NCBI GenBank assembly: GCA_004195635.1
Contig: PSPT01000005.1
Span: 1-64,000 of the forward strand
Source: Methanobacteriota archaeon
Lineage (GTDB): Archaea; Thermoplasmatota; Poseidoniia; Poseidoniales; Poseidoniaceae
Direction of reading: 5' to 3'
DNA length: 64,000 nucleotides
The stretch's first letter is position 1, and each line of letters opens with the position of its first letter. The position numbers were made by a program, and so were the translations under genes. The notes below the pieces were generated by a model. It was not told where the DNA came from and made no database searches. It saw only the letters and a program-made list of their open reading frames with translations. Shown piece by piece: positions 1-10,454 of this stretch.

Positions 1-71
1 ACGAGATGTAGTTGCATCTCAATTGCCATTACTCATCACCAACACTGCGAGAAGGGCTTTGGTTTTATGTT

Positions 72-644
72 TCATGGAGAGGGAGTTGTGAGAATTCCCC
101 GTCTCCTACATGATTTAACAGCAGCCTCGAAAAGTAAATGAACGTATTCAAGAGCAGGGTCATCCTCATCTGTAAACTTTAAACTCGCTTTTCCCTTCCA
201 TCGTTTGTGAAGAATTTGCGGCATATTATTCATAATACTAGGGTCCTCATATAATGACATCATGTACAAGCCAACGTGCTTTTTTTGTACAACAGTTGCT
301 GCAAATGGTCTTTGTGGTAAAGTCCGCAAACCATTAATTCCACTTCTGCGAGGTGTTTCATAGCGATGATAACCAGGCTCGTCTTTGACCATTATAAGCA
401 AAGGGGCTAACTTGGTCAAAGGTTCCGTGAGGCGAAACCACAAAACTGCTAACTCGGGGTTCTTCACAATAATACCGAGAGGGATAGATGGTTTGAACAT
501 CACCCAATAATGTCCCGATGTTGCGCCGGTTTGAAGAACCCTAGACCAACCGCCCAACACGAGGAACAAGTCGCCAGCAGTAAAAGACGCAGGCGCAAAT
601 GGGTGTGAATGGATGGCTACAATCAAGGAACAGATTGCTGCCAT
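72..644 (-). CDS. DUF1801-like small protein (true start probably downstream of 644 on the minus strand, because the ORF overlaps the GTPase start)
   Basis: ORF track; C-terminal 'VVQKKHVGLYMM..LHKRWKGKASLKFTDEDDPALEYVHLLFEAAV' resembles the DUF1801 pattern. Confidence 0.5.
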   Translation of the reverse strand: MAAICSLIVAIHSHPFAPASFTAGDLFLVLGGWSRVLQTGATSGHYWVMFKPSIPLGIIVKNPELAVLWFRLTEPLTKLAPLLIMVKDEPGYHRYETPRRSGINGLRTLPQRPFAATVVQKKHVGLYMMSLYEDPSIMNNMPQILHKRWKGKASLKFTDEDDPALEYVHLLFEAAVKSCRRRGILTTPSP

Positions 645-1728
645 CCAAGCAGAAATTGATAAAACTCAGAAAAATAAGGCGACTGAACATCACGTCGGGC
701 GCCTAAAGGCGAAGATTGCCAAACTAAAAATGCAGGAAGAAAAAGTCCTAGCACATTCAAAGGCTGGCGGGCCGGCGAAAGGGTTTGAAGTGCGAAAATC
801 CGGTGATGCTTCAATTGCTTTAGTTGGATTTCCAAGCGTAGGTAAATCTACTTTGATTTCAAAATTAACCGGAGTAGAATCTGAAATTGGATCATATGAA
901 TTTACTACTCTTACTTGTATTCCCGGACTAATGCGTCATCGCGGCGCCAAAATACAAATTCTTGATTTGCCGGGTTTGATAAAAGGTGCATCTGAGGGAA
1001 AGGGTAGAGGTAAGGAGATTCTCAATGTCATTCGTAATTCAGACATGGTATTGTATATAGTTGACCCTTTTCAAGGTGCTCACTTTCGGATATTACACCG
1101 TGAATTGGAATTGGCTGGAATGCGCTTAAACCAAAGAAAACCACCAGTCTTTATTCATCGAACTAACAAAGGTGGAGTTGATGTTCGTTCGACTGTTGAA
1201 CAGACTCTTCTTACTAATCCCGAAATAGCAGATATTATTCGCGACTTCGGATATACCTCTGCAGTCGTTACCTTGAGGGTTGATGTAACCGCCGATATGC
1301 TTGTAGATACTTTGGCAGGAAGTAGAGTTTATTCAAAAGCGGTAGTAGCAATAAATAAAATTGATTTAGCAAAACCCGGTGACATTGAGAATACAAGGAG
1401 ACATCTTCCTCAAGATTGGCCGGTAATGGAAATATCTGCTTTTCACGGCACCGGCCTCGAAGATATGAAGGATTTTATTTATGACAATCTTGGATTTATG
1501 TCAATTTACCTCAAACCACAGGGGCAGGAAGCAGACATGGAGGAACCTCTTGTGGTAAAGGATACTTCAACAGTAGAGGAGATTTGTAGGAATTTGCACC
1601 GTGACTTTGTACGCAAATTCCGTTATGCCAAGGTCAAAGGCCCTTCGGCAAAATTTGACTGGCAGACAGTTGGCCTTGATCATCTATTGCGGGATGGAGA
1701 TGTACTTACTATTATCATACGACGCTAA
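613..1728 (+). CDS. DRG/Rbg-family Obg-like GTPase with C-terminal TGS domain
   Basis: G1 GFPSVGKST, G3 DLPGLIKGA, G4 NKID, C-terminal TGS-like 'VGLDHLLRDGDVLTIIIRR'. Confidence 0.93.
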   Translation: MATIKEQIAAIQAEIDKTQKNKATEHHVGRLKAKIAKLKMQEEKVLAHSKAGGPAKGFEVRKSGDASIALVGFPSVGKSTLISKLTGVESEIGSYEFTTLTCIPGLMRHRGAKIQILDLPGLIKGASEGKGRGKEILNVIRNSDMVLYIVDPFQGAHFRILHRELELAGMRLNQRKPPVFIHRTNKGGVDVRSTVEQTLLTNPEIADIIRDFGYTSAVVTLRVDVTADMLVDTLAGSRVYSKAVVAINKIDLAKPGDIENTRRHLPQDWPVMEISAFHGTGLEDMKDFIYDNLGFMSIYLKPQGQEADMEEPLVVKDTSTVEEICRNLHRDFVRKFRYAKVKGPSAKFDWQTVGLDHLLRDGDVLTIIIRR

Positions 1729-1791
1729 TCTCAAATAATTACCACAATGCCCATGAAGCCCAACCTCCACTGAGAGGTTAGAGGAGGTGGG

Positions 1792-3156
1792 ATGATGAGG
1801 CTGAGAACTTGGGCGATTGCTTTTTCAATAGTAGCCTTGATACTAGCCTCCATTGTTTTAGTTTTCCAACAACCACCACAAGAAGTAGTGAATAGCGGAG
1901 AAGGGAGAGATGATTGGCTCAATGGAGAGGCAAAGGATCTATCGGATTATATTGTTCAGCGCCAGCAAAATGATTTTGATTGGGCTAATATGACTGAAGC
2001 GCCAACTTGGAGAATCGGCGACAAATGGACATATGATGGCAGATTAGATGCCTCATCGGTTATTGATGATGCAGGAGTAGAAGGGGCTGCAATAAATGAC
2101 CTGCTAACTGGAGACAGTTTTTTACAGGTAGATGACCTTTCAATCATGCAATTTTCAGGAGAGGACACACTCACATACTCTCTTCATTTATGGGGTACTT
2201 TTTCTGGCCTAGCGACCTTTCCAGTTCCGCTATTACAAACTTATACCGATACACTTGTAGTTCGTTATGACGCCTATGAATACATACGAATGTCTGACTT
2301 AGCAATCATGAATAAATCGGAGAATTTGCAAATCGAATTTGAACATCCCTTTGGCGTTGAATCTATTGCAGATATTAGTATTGAATCAACTTACAACCCT
2401 CCCCTTGAATGGTGGGATTTTCCACTCGGACTAAATGAAACTTGGTTAGCAAATCATGAAATTACCGAGATTTATTCTGGTTCATCTAATTATGTGGATT
2501 TGCCGACTGAAGATGAAAAGGAGCAAAATAATTGGCGCTTTATTAATATTGAAGAAGGATTTGGAAAGGACCAAAATAGCGATTGTAATAATTCACGTAA
2601 TGTTACTGCATTTAATGAGGAAAACAAGGCAAAGGCTTGGCGCTGGTTTTGCCCATCTGTTGGGCAATGGTCATGGAGAGTTGGAGAAGTGCCTTTGGGA
2701 GTAACTGGTGATTTTAGGCTGACCTCATACCAACCATCTTCCACTCGCGAGAGTACTCCCGAAATCTCTGTAGAAATGATGCAAAGAGGTGTAAATAAAT
2801 CAATAACGGTTGGTTTGTGGGTTAATTCAACATACCAAAATATGTCCTTTGCCGGAGTTCAAGGAGAATTATTTTATGGTTGTTGTGAAATTATTTCATT
2901 CACTACCGATGAAAATGGAAGTGCGTGGATTACGCTAAATAGCGGAAATAATTTTGACACTACTCCGACCTTTGATGATCTAGCAAGCCATGGAATAATC
3001 GCGAAAATCAATGGCACAGACCAAGCAGGTATTGCTAGCCTGACCATTTATGGAAGTGCATTGGGCGAAGAACTTAGAACAAATGGGGCAACACAACAAT
3101 GGCAACCCCATTCTTTAGGAATACACCATCTTAGTATTGCCGCATCGGTGCTGTAA
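1792..3156 (+). CDS. Membrane-anchored/secreted protein of unknown function
   Basis: Intact 454-aa ORF with N-terminal hydrophobic segment and Asn/Thr-rich ectodomain. Confidence 0.8.
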   Translation: MMRLRTWAIAFSIVALILASIVLVFQQPPQEVVNSGEGRDDWLNGEAKDLSDYIVQRQQNDFDWANMTEAPTWRIGDKWTYDGRLDASSVIDDAGVEGAAINDLLTGDSFLQVDDLSIMQFSGEDTLTYSLHLWGTFSGLATFPVPLLQTYTDTLVVRYDAYEYIRMSDLAIMNKSENLQIEFEHPFGVESIADISIESTYNPPLEWWDFPLGLNETWLANHEITEIYSGSSNYVDLPTEDEKEQNNWRFINIEEGFGKDQNSDCNNSRNVTAFNEENKAKAWRWFCPSVGQWSWRVGEVPLGVTGDFRLTSYQPSSTRESTPEISVEMMQRGVNKSITVGLWVNSTYQNMSFAGVQGELFYGCCEIISFTTDENGSAWITLNSGNNFDTTPTFDDLASHGIIAKINGTDQAGIASLTIYGSALGEELRTNGATQQWQPHSLGIHHLSIAASVL

Positions 3157-3256
3157 GCAAGTTAATATTTCATCAAATTGTGATACTCTATACAGAGGAA
3201 GGGCCGCAGAGGCACTTTCAGCAAGAGAAAAAGGAATTGTACAAATTCACTCTCCC

Positions 3257-4261
3257 TTAGAATATGCGCTTTTTGGGGATAAGTACTGCTACCATAAACA
3301 AAGTTGCGACTACTCCAATAATTCCAAGCGATGGAGTTTCCACAGAGGTTTCCTTGACACCTGATATTGCAGCGGAATGGAAATTTGAAAGAGTCATTGA
3401 CATTGTCAAGGTGCCATTCTCATATTCTTCTGTCCTTATCGGCCAGCCAAATTCAGATAAGTAGGAAATAGAATAATTTTCTTCACCCAATCCTTGTTGA
3501 CGTAAACGCAGTGTTTGCCAATTTTCCTTGGCAGTATTTACATTTGCCTCATCCTCAACAGTATAAACAATAGTTTGGGTTTCCTCTCGTTCGGATAGTG
3601 ATTCATTCCACATACCCAAATTGATTCGCTGCCGCATTTCATCACGCTTTTGAGTTGTAACTGAACTTTGCCATGTGTCGCCTTTCTCCAGCATTTTTGG
3701 CTTTGGATTTGATTCTTCGGTGGTAATCTTGGTAGTTGTTTCAGTCTCAACCAGATTCATTTCATCATCGCCGCTAAACCATGAACGGAGAGATATTCTT
3801 CGTTGCTCAAAATGCCATGTAGAAGTTGAAAAAGGGCTCTCGCGGTGTATTTCTGAAGTGATATTTAGAAGCAATTTATCATCATCATATTGGGTAGTAT
3901 TTTCCGCCCACTGTAGCGTTATGTTGAGGTGATGTGCGCCAACACTTCGCAGACATGTGCCAGACCATTCACCAATTTCACAGGCTGCCTTTTCGGTCAC
4001 CTCAACTCTCAAAAGTTCATCCCAAACAAGTGTCCAGCCGACAAAATCGGCTCCATCAATTTGCGCATATTGATTTGCCATAGCGATAGCGAGAGAATTG
4101 CCATAACCATCATATTCAAACCAATCACCAACATTATTGCGCCTTTCTTCAACAACAACTTCTGCATTTGCAATTGGAGCAAGACTCGGCAATAGGAGGA
4201 AAACAGAAGCCACAAGGCAAACTCGCTTGGCTAACGAGATAGCTGCAAACGACTCCGCCAT
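3257..4261 (-). CDS. Secreted protein with signal peptide and C-terminal TM anchor, unknown function
   Basis: 334-aa ORF; N-terminal hydrophobic segment, C-terminal 'LGIIGVVATLFMVAVLIPKKRIF'. Confidence 0.8.
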   Translation of the reverse strand: MAESFAAISLAKRVCLVASVFLLLPSLAPIANAEVVVEERRNNVGDWFEYDGYGNSLAIAMANQYAQIDGADFVGWTLVWDELLRVEVTEKAACEIGEWSGTCLRSVGAHHLNITLQWAENTTQYDDDKLLLNITSEIHRESPFSTSTWHFEQRRISLRSWFSGDDEMNLVETETTTKITTEESNPKPKMLEKGDTWQSSVTTQKRDEMRQRINLGMWNESLSEREETQTIVYTVEDEANVNTAKENWQTLRLRQQGLGEENYSISYLSEFGWPIRTEEYENGTLTMSMTLSNFHSAAISGVKETSVETPSLGIIGVVATLFMVAVLIPKKRIF

Positions 4262-4379
4262 GAATGTGGAGTATAGGGATTACTCAAGAAGTTTCCACAA
4301 CAATATGGCAGTAATGATACGTATAAGATGCTCGAGGATAAAGAGGTGTTTAAATAACATAGAGAAGGGTTTGAGTGAA

Positions 4380-4703
4380 TCACCAAATTCCCATTTCCAT
4401 TTTCGCATCCTCGCCAGCATGAATTTTAGGGTCCCATCTTGGAGTCCAAACTAGATTCACATGAACACTTTCAATACCTTCCACTGATAATGCAGCCCGA
4501 TGAGTTGCAGCCATTATCTCAGGCGCAACAGGGCATCCTGGTGAAGTTAAGGTCATATCGATTTCAACATGACGGCCCTCGGCCCTATCTTCAAAACGCA
4601 AGCCATATACAAGCCCTAATTCAATAAGTGAAAAGTCCAATTCGGGGTCAATAACTTCATTCAATGCAACCATTACTTTTTCTTCTTCATTCACAATAAT
4701 CAC
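4380..4703 (-). CDS. MIP18/DUF59-family Fe-S assembly protein (SufT-like)
   Basis: 'EVIDPELDFSLIELGLVYGL..MTLTSPGCPVAPEI' DUF59 signature; overlaps SufE by 4 bp. Confidence 0.9.
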   Translation of the reverse strand: MIIVNEEEKVMVALNEVIDPELDFSLIELGLVYGLRFEDRAEGRHVEIDMTLTSPGCPVAPEIMAATHRAALSVEGIESVHVNLVWTPRWDPKIHAGEDAKMEMGIW

Positions 4704-5149
4704 TCCTTTAAATTCTTAGTATCCTCTTGAATCTTATGCAGCATATTTCTAAAACCATTGGCCCGGCTTGGTGAAAGAATGTTCATCAAGCCCATTTCAG
4801 AGGCGAAATCAGGCGAAAAGTTCACCACTTCTTCAAGACTTAATCCTTCAAGTCCAATAGAGGTTACTGCCATTAAGCCTTGAACTAATTTTGCATCAGC
4901 AGCGCCAATTAAATGAAAACCACTTTCCTGTGAAAAGGTGACCTTGATATGTGCTTCGGATTGACAACCGTGAACTATTGTTGATTCAGACCACTCGGCA
5001 GGTGGCAATTCGTCAATTTCTTCGGAATAATCAAACAATATCTCCAATCTTTCCATTTGGTCTTCAATTTCAGAAAACTCATCAATTATTTCTTGAAGTG
5101 CTGGTGGCCAATTGCCAGTTCCAAATTCTTTGCACATCCAAATACACAT
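4700..5149 (-). CDS. sufE: SufE-like cysteine desulfuration protein
   Basis: 'STIVHGCQSEAHI' active-site Cys motif; adjacent to sufS. Confidence 0.9.
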   Translation of the reverse strand: MCIWMCKEFGTGNWPPALQEIIDEFSEIEDQMERLEILFDYSEEIDELPPAEWSESTIVHGCQSEAHIKVTFSQESGFHLIGAADAKLVQGLMAVTSIGLEGLSLEEVVNFSPDFASEMGLMNILSPSRANGFRNMLHKIQEDTKNLKE

Positions 5150-5153
5150 CCAA

Positions 5154-6377
5154 TTAAGAGAACCTTTCTACCAATTTTTGCACAGTTTCAATGAGGAAAT
5201 CTGCCTCCTCTTCAGTGTTATAGAGATAAAATGAGGCTCGATTTGTACTTGTAAGACCAAGGCTTCGCAGTAAAGGCTGAGCACAATGATGTCCTGTGCG
5301 TATAGCGATTCCGTGCGCATCTAACATTTGTGCCATATCCGCTGCATGTAGAGAATCATGGATGAAAGAAATCAATGGGGCATCATCATTATCCTGTCTT
5401 CCAAGAACAGTCATACCTGGAATATTGCGGAATGCATCTGCAACCTTTTGGGCCAATTTAATTGAGTGCGAATGAGAGGACTCAAAACCGATATTTGAAA
5501 GCCACTTCACTGCTTCAGCCCACCCTATTGCCTCAGCGATTTTCGGAGTTCCGGCTTCAAATTTGAAAGAGCCTTCTTGGTAAGTTGAATGATCGAGAAA
5601 TACTTCTCTAATCATATCCCCTCCGCCCAAAAATGGCTTCATCTCAGTAAGCGTTTCGGCATTGACAAAAAGAGCACCAATACCGGTTGGCCCACTCATC
5701 TTGTGAGCAGAAACTGCGACAAAATCAGCACCTAATTCACTTATTCCGATTCGGTCATGCGGTGCTGCTTGCGCTGCATCAATAAGGACGCGTGCACCAA
5801 CATTATGTGCGAGGCTAATTATTTCCTCAACTGGATTGCGGATCCCAAGCACATTTGAGGTGTGAATGCAGCAAACCAATTTTGCATCTTCAAGTGACAT
5901 CTCAAAGGCAGCCATATCTAATTGGAAATTTTCTTTGTCAAAGGGGACCCATCTAAGTTCAACACCTGTTTCTTCTGCAAGCATTTGCCAAGGAACTATA
6001 TCAGAATGGTGTTCCATTTCGGTTAGCACAATCACATCCCCCTTTGATAAATTTGCTCGACCCCAAGAATGTGCGACTAAGTTAATTGCTTCAGTAGTGC
6101 CAGAGGTAAACAATAGATTTCCATCAGTCAGTCCAAACCAATCCGCAATCATTTCTCTTGCACCTTCATACGCATTAGTAGCCTCACTAGAAAGTGTATG
6201 AACTGCTCGGTGAACATTACTATTGTATTCTAAATAATATCTGCTCATAGCATCAATCACACAGGACGGTTTCTGAGTGGTAGCACTATTATCAAGATAG
6301 ACTAATGGCTTGCCATTAGGGAGAATTCGGTTTAAAATGGGGAAATCTTTGCGGCATGTGTACGGATCAAAAATCAC
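5154..6377 (-). CDS. sufS: Cysteine desulfurase SufS
   Basis: 'RKDFPILNR..LVYLDNSATTQKP', 'FVAVSAHKMSGPTGIGAL', 'IRTGHHCAQPLL'. Confidence 0.96.
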   Translation of the reverse strand: MIFDPYTCRKDFPILNRILPNGKPLVYLDNSATTQKPSCVIDAMSRYYLEYNSNVHRAVHTLSSEATNAYEGAREMIADWFGLTDGNLLFTSGTTEAINLVAHSWGRANLSKGDVIVLTEMEHHSDIVPWQMLAEETGVELRWVPFDKENFQLDMAAFEMSLEDAKLVCCIHTSNVLGIRNPVEEIISLAHNVGARVLIDAAQAAPHDRIGISELGADFVAVSAHKMSGPTGIGALFVNAETLTEMKPFLGGGDMIREVFLDHSTYQEGSFKFEAGTPKIAEAIGWAEAVKWLSNIGFESSHSHSIKLAQKVADAFRNIPGMTVLGRQDNDDAPLISFIHDSLHAADMAQMLDAHGIAIRTGHHCAQPLLRSLGLTSTNRASFYLYNTEEEADFLIETVQKLVERFS

Positions 6378-6395
6378 CTTTTCACGCCCATTATT

Positions 6396-7532
6396 TCACT
6401 CTAGCAAATCACAATCAAGGTGAACTAAAAGGCGGGTGCGCAAGTAGTTAACCAAAGACTCTGATTTGAATCCTGTGAAGGCATCCATCAAAAAGCCTTC
6501 AGTAAGCAAATCTTTTGCCATTTGTGGCCCGAGCCCTCTACTTTCAAGATAGAATAATTGCTCGGGATCAAGAGGGGCGCTGGCAGCACCATGTGCTGCA
6601 CTAACATCATCAGCAAATACCTCCAATTCTGGAATTGAATCCGCCTCAGCTTTGTCTGAAAGTAACAAATTCTTGAATACTTGCCCAGCATCACAACTTT
6701 GTGCTCCTTCGGCGATTATTAAACGACCAGTTCCAACATTTTTACTTCTCCCATCACAAGCCGAATGCATTACTAATTTACTTTGATTTTGCCCAACTGG
6801 GTGATTGATAACAAAATGGTGGTCATCCCGTCTTTGCCCATTACCGTGAACCCCAACATGTAATGATAATTCTGCTCCACTTCCCAATAATTCATGTCTT
6901 AAATCAGTTTTTAGGCGGCCCCCCCCAAGTGATAATGTGGCGCCGTTAAAGAGTGCATCGCGAGAAATTTCAACTCCTTCATTACGAACAAAGGTGCTTG
7001 TACTTGATAGCCGATTGTAAATCAAATCACGGAATATGGCACCTTTACCAACACTAATTTCCCGGAGGAATCCAAACCAGTCCGCTTTTCCACGAATCGC
7101 CGTTGTCAATTCAAATTGGGCCTCTTTTCCTACATTGATTAGAAGGTGCTGAATCGAAGTAGCCCCTAATGCATTTACTTCAATCATCAAAGGTTGACCA
7201 CCAACCCAACCCGAAGGAATGTCCAATAAATGAGCGCGACCTGCTGCGACTTCGCGCAAAAACACAGAAGATATTTCGGAAGTGGACAAAGCATTTGAAC
7301 TCAAATCTTCAAGGTCTTGAGGAAGTGCAGGGCGGAAAGTAACTTCAGAAGGAGGAAGTGTCCCATCTAGATTTAGAAGTCTAATCTCAGCAACTGGGAT
7401 AATTGGCACCTCTAGCAAATCACCCGTTGGATGAACACTTTGCCAAGAGGTATAGCGCCAAAGGTGGTCAGATCTATTTGGCACTGATATTACCGAATAT
7501 TGTTGAACATCTCCACTCATAATAATCACCAT
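6396..7532 (-). CDS. sufD: SufD-family Fe-S scaffold protein
   Basis: C-terminal 'LFYLESRGLGPQMAKDLLTEGFL' typical of SufB/SufD; operon context. Confidence 0.9.
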   Translation of the reverse strand: MVIIMSGDVQQYSVISVPNRSDHLWRYTSWQSVHPTGDLLEVPIIPVAEIRLLNLDGTLPPSEVTFRPALPQDLEDLSSNALSTSEISSVFLREVAAGRAHLLDIPSGWVGGQPLMIEVNALGATSIQHLLINVGKEAQFELTTAIRGKADWFGFLREISVGKGAIFRDLIYNRLSSTSTFVRNEGVEISRDALFNGATLSLGGGRLKTDLRHELLGSGAELSLHVGVHGNGQRRDDHHFVINHPVGQNQSKLVMHSACDGRSKNVGTGRLIIAEGAQSCDAGQVFKNLLLSDKAEADSIPELEVFADDVSAAHGAASAPLDPEQLFYLESRGLGPQMAKDLLTEGFLMDAFTGFKSESLVNYLRTRLLVHLDCDLLE

Positions 7533-7543
7533 TTACTGAAAAA

Positions 7544-8971
7544 TCATCCAATGGCACCTTCCATTTCTAACTCCAAAAGTCTATTCAACTCAACTGCATA
7601 CTCCATTGGCAATTCACGGGTGAAAGGCTCAAAGAAGCCATTGACTATCATTGCCATGGCTTCTTCCTCTGAATGTCCTCTTGTCATTAAATAAAATAAT
7701 TGCTCACCTGAGACCTTTGATACACTCGCCTCGTGCGTCACATTACATGTTGCATTAGCAACTTCCATAGTAGGATAAGTGTCAGAACGACTGTTCTCGT
7801 CTAGCATTAATGCGTCACAAACCACATTGACTTTGCAATTTTTGGCCTTAGGCGCCACTTTTACAAGACCACGATATGATGAACGTCCACCGTTTTTTGA
7901 AATAGATTTTGCGAGAATATTGCTTGTAGTTTTTGAAGCCAAATGGTGTATTTTTGTCCCAGCATCTTGATGCTGCCCTTCTCCGGAATAAGCAACTGAA
8001 ATTATCTCTGCATGGGCACCTTCGCCCTTTAGGATGACTGCTGGATATTTCATTGTCAGTTTTGAACCAATATTGCCATCAATCCATTCAATTGTTGCAT
8101 TTTCATTTGCAACTCCGCGCTTAGTAACTAAATTATAAACATTAGTTGACCAATTTTGAATGGTGGAATAACGAATTTTTGCACCTTTCATGGCTATTAA
8201 TTCTACAACCGCTGAATGAAGACTTTCGGTTGAATATGTGGGAGCAGTGCACCCTTCCACATAATTAATGCTACTTCCCTCATCTGCAATAATCAATGTT
8301 CTTTCAAATTGCCCCATATTTTTAGCATTAATTCGAAAATAGGCTTGCACTGGCATTTCAACTTGAACGCCTTTGGGAACATAGATGAAAGAACCACCTG
8401 ACCAAACTGCAGTATTTAGCGCACTAAATTTGTTGTCAGAATACGGAACTACTGTACAGAAATACTTCTTCACAATTTCGGGATACTCTCTCAATCCAGA
8501 ATCCATATCGAGGAAAATTACACCCTGTTCCTCCAAGTCTTCCCTAATACTGTGATATACCGCTTCAGATTCATATTGAGCAGTTACTCCACCCAACCAT
8601 TTTTTCTCTGCCTCAGGGATGCCGAGGCGGTCAAATGTACGTTTGATATCTTCGGGGACATCATCCCAATTATTTTCCGTCTTCTCGCTACTACGAAGAA
8701 AATATGTGACTGAATCAAAGTTAATTCCATTGAGCATTTCAGAATTACCCCAATCTGGCATTGGCCGCCCCACATAATGATGATATGCCTTTAAGCGAAT
8801 ATCCGTCATCCATTGTGGCTCATTTTTCAATTTTGAAATGTCTCGAACAACTTGCTCAGAGAGTCCATTGTCAAAACGAATGGTGGCATTTTCAGGGTCA
8901 TGAAAGCCATATTGGTATTCACCAACTGCATCCCTTGCGCCTTGCTTTGACAAACTCAGGCCTCCAACCAA
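7544..8971 (-). CDS. sufB: SufB Fe-S scaffold protein
   Basis: '[53 protein letters not shown]' and C-terminal '[22 protein letters not shown]'. Confidence 0.97.
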   Translation of the reverse strand: MVGGLSLSKQGARDAVGEYQYGFHDPENATIRFDNGLSEQVVRDISKLKNEPQWMTDIRLKAYHHYVGRPMPDWGNSEMLNGINFDSVTYFLRSSEKTENNWDDVPEDIKRTFDRLGIPEAEKKWLGGVTAQYESEAVYHSIREDLEEQGVIFLDMDSGLREYPEIVKKYFCTVVPYSDNKFSALNTAVWSGGSFIYVPKGVQVEMPVQAYFRINAKNMGQFERTLIIADEGSSINYVEGCTAPTYSTESLHSAVVELIAMKGAKIRYSTIQNWSTNVYNLVTKRGVANENATIEWIDGNIGSKLTMKYPAVILKGEGAHAEIISVAYSGEGQHQDAGTKIHHLASKTTSNILAKSISKNGGRSSYRGLVKVAPKAKNCKVNVVCDALMLDENSRSDTYPTMEVANATCNVTHEASVSKVSGEQLFYLMTRGHSEEEAMAMIVNGFFEPFTRELPMEYAVELNRLLELEMEGAIG

Positions 8972-9696
8972 TCATAGCCTTTTTCTTCAATAACAAGGGC
9001 AAGTTCTGCCTCACCAGTTTTAACTATTTTTCCATCAATCATAATATGAATGACATCTGGATTTACATGATTTAGCAAACGCTGATAATGTGTGATTATT
9101 AAGCATCCTGCAGTTTTTGCAATTTCGTTTATCCCCTCTGCCACAGTGCGAAGGGCATCGACATCCAAACCGGAATCAGTTTCATCTAAAATTGCAAGTT
9201 GGGGCTTGAGTAATAGCATTTGTAGTATCTCAAGCCGCTTCTTTTCTCCGCCACTAAAACCATCATTTACATAGCGCGGAAGAAAAGATTTCTCAACGCC
9301 TAATTTCTTAAGAGATTCATTTAACTCAACCCTAAACTCACGTGCAGAAGGTGCATTTTCACCCCTTATTGCTTGAACAGACTTACGAAGGAAAGTTCCA
9401 ACTTGAACACCAGGAATTGCTTGGGGGTATTGGAATGAGAGAAACATACCTAATTTTGCTCGTTGGTGAACTTCTAATTCGGTAAGTGGAATGCCGAGAT
9501 AGTAGATCTCGCCAGAGGTTATCTCATATGCAGGGTGGCCCATCAAGACATATGCCAATGTAGACTTTCCAGCCCCATTTCGACCCATGATTGCATGAAC
9601 TTCACCAGCCAATATTTCAAGGCTCAAGCCTTTAATGATTGGAGTGCCATCAACGCTGACATGTAAGTCGGAAATCTTTAGTAGCGACTCTGACAT
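8956..9696 (-). CDS. sufC: SufC ATPase (ORF extends to 9723; likely start at MSESL)
   Basis: Walker A 'GRNGAGKST', '[36 protein letters not shown]'. Confidence 0.97.
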   Translation of the reverse strand: MSESLLKISDLHVSVDGTPIIKGLSLEILAGEVHAIMGRNGAGKSTLAYVLMGHPAYEITSGEIYYLGIPLTELEVHQRAKLGMFLSFQYPQAIPGVQVGTFLRKSVQAIRGENAPSAREFRVELNESLKKLGVEKSFLPRYVNDGFSGGEKKRLEILQMLLLKPQLAILDETDSGLDVDALRTVAEGINEIAKTAGCLIITHYQRLLNHVNPDVIHIMIDGKIVKTGEAELALVIEEKGYDWLEA

Positions 9697-9752
9697 TACC
9701 TCTCCCCAAATATAGCCAGCCACCCCTCCTTTATGAAGCGGTGCATTTAACC

Positions 9753-9792
9753 CCTATGGCCCATTTAGAAAACCTATGGCCCATATAGAAAA
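9753..9792. repeat. 20-bp tandem direct repeat (2 copies, 1 mismatch) in the sufC / nifU-like divergent intergenic region
   Basis: cctatggcccatttagaaaa followed by cctatggcccatatagaaaa; a partial third copy 'catagaaaaatag' lies near 9853. Confidence 0.85.
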
Positions 9793-9892
9793 ATAGTAAT
9801 CCCTGACCCTTCATGGGCGAATATCTCTTATTTTAGAATATTATCGACCACTCATAGAAAAATAGACAAAACACACGCCCCTCCTAGCATAC

Positions 9893-10360
9893 ATGGCAGA
9901 TGAAGATCTTGTGGCTAAATATCGTTCGGAAGTTGACACGTCGGTTGCAAAAGAGGCAGAACGGAGAGTTGATGCGACAATGCCTATGAAGGAGCGCATT
10001 CGCTTGCGCTCACTTTCTCTATCTGATTTAGCAAAGGGTGAAATTAGTAACTCCGATTTTGTCCCCGCCCTTCTTGAACGGCTTGGTGCAGTGAGAGCCG
10101 CCTTGGATGGCCATGGAGGTGGAGTGGAATTAATGAAAGTAAGTCAAACAGAAGTTGGCTTAGAATTTGTTTTAGATTTAACTGGCGCATGTCTTTCTTG
10201 TGGTGCGGCACCGGGCACTTTGGCAGGAGTAAGGGCAGACTTAGAAAATGATCCTGAAATAGCACATGTTCGTTTTTCAAGCACTTTATTAGATACATTT
10301 GATGACCTTGGCCGTGAATTTGTGCTTGCCCATGGCGGCGTAGAATTTGTGGATATATAA
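9893..10360 (+). CDS. NifU C-terminal-like Fe-S scaffold protein
   Basis: 'GGGVELMKVSQTEVGLEFVLDLTGACLSCGAAPGTLAGVRADL' with CxxC. Confidence 0.85.
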   Translation: MADEDLVAKYRSEVDTSVAKEAERRVDATMPMKERIRLRSLSLSDLAKGEISNSDFVPALLERLGAVRAALDGHGGGVELMKVSQTEVGLEFVLDLTGACLSCGAAPGTLAGVRADLENDPEIAHVRFSSTLLDTFDDLGREFVLAHGGVEFVDI

Positions 10361-10454
10361 TAAAAAGTTGCCATTTTCTCATCCAAATCAATTAGCATTG
10401 TACACAATAGTAAGTCCATAGGATTCAAAGCGAGAGGGCGCGCCGGCAAGTTCG

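Noticed and set aside
10044-10449. Minus-strand ORFs overlapping the NifU-like gene
   Set aside because: Shadow ORFs; the plus-strand frame carries the conserved CxxC NifU-like motif.
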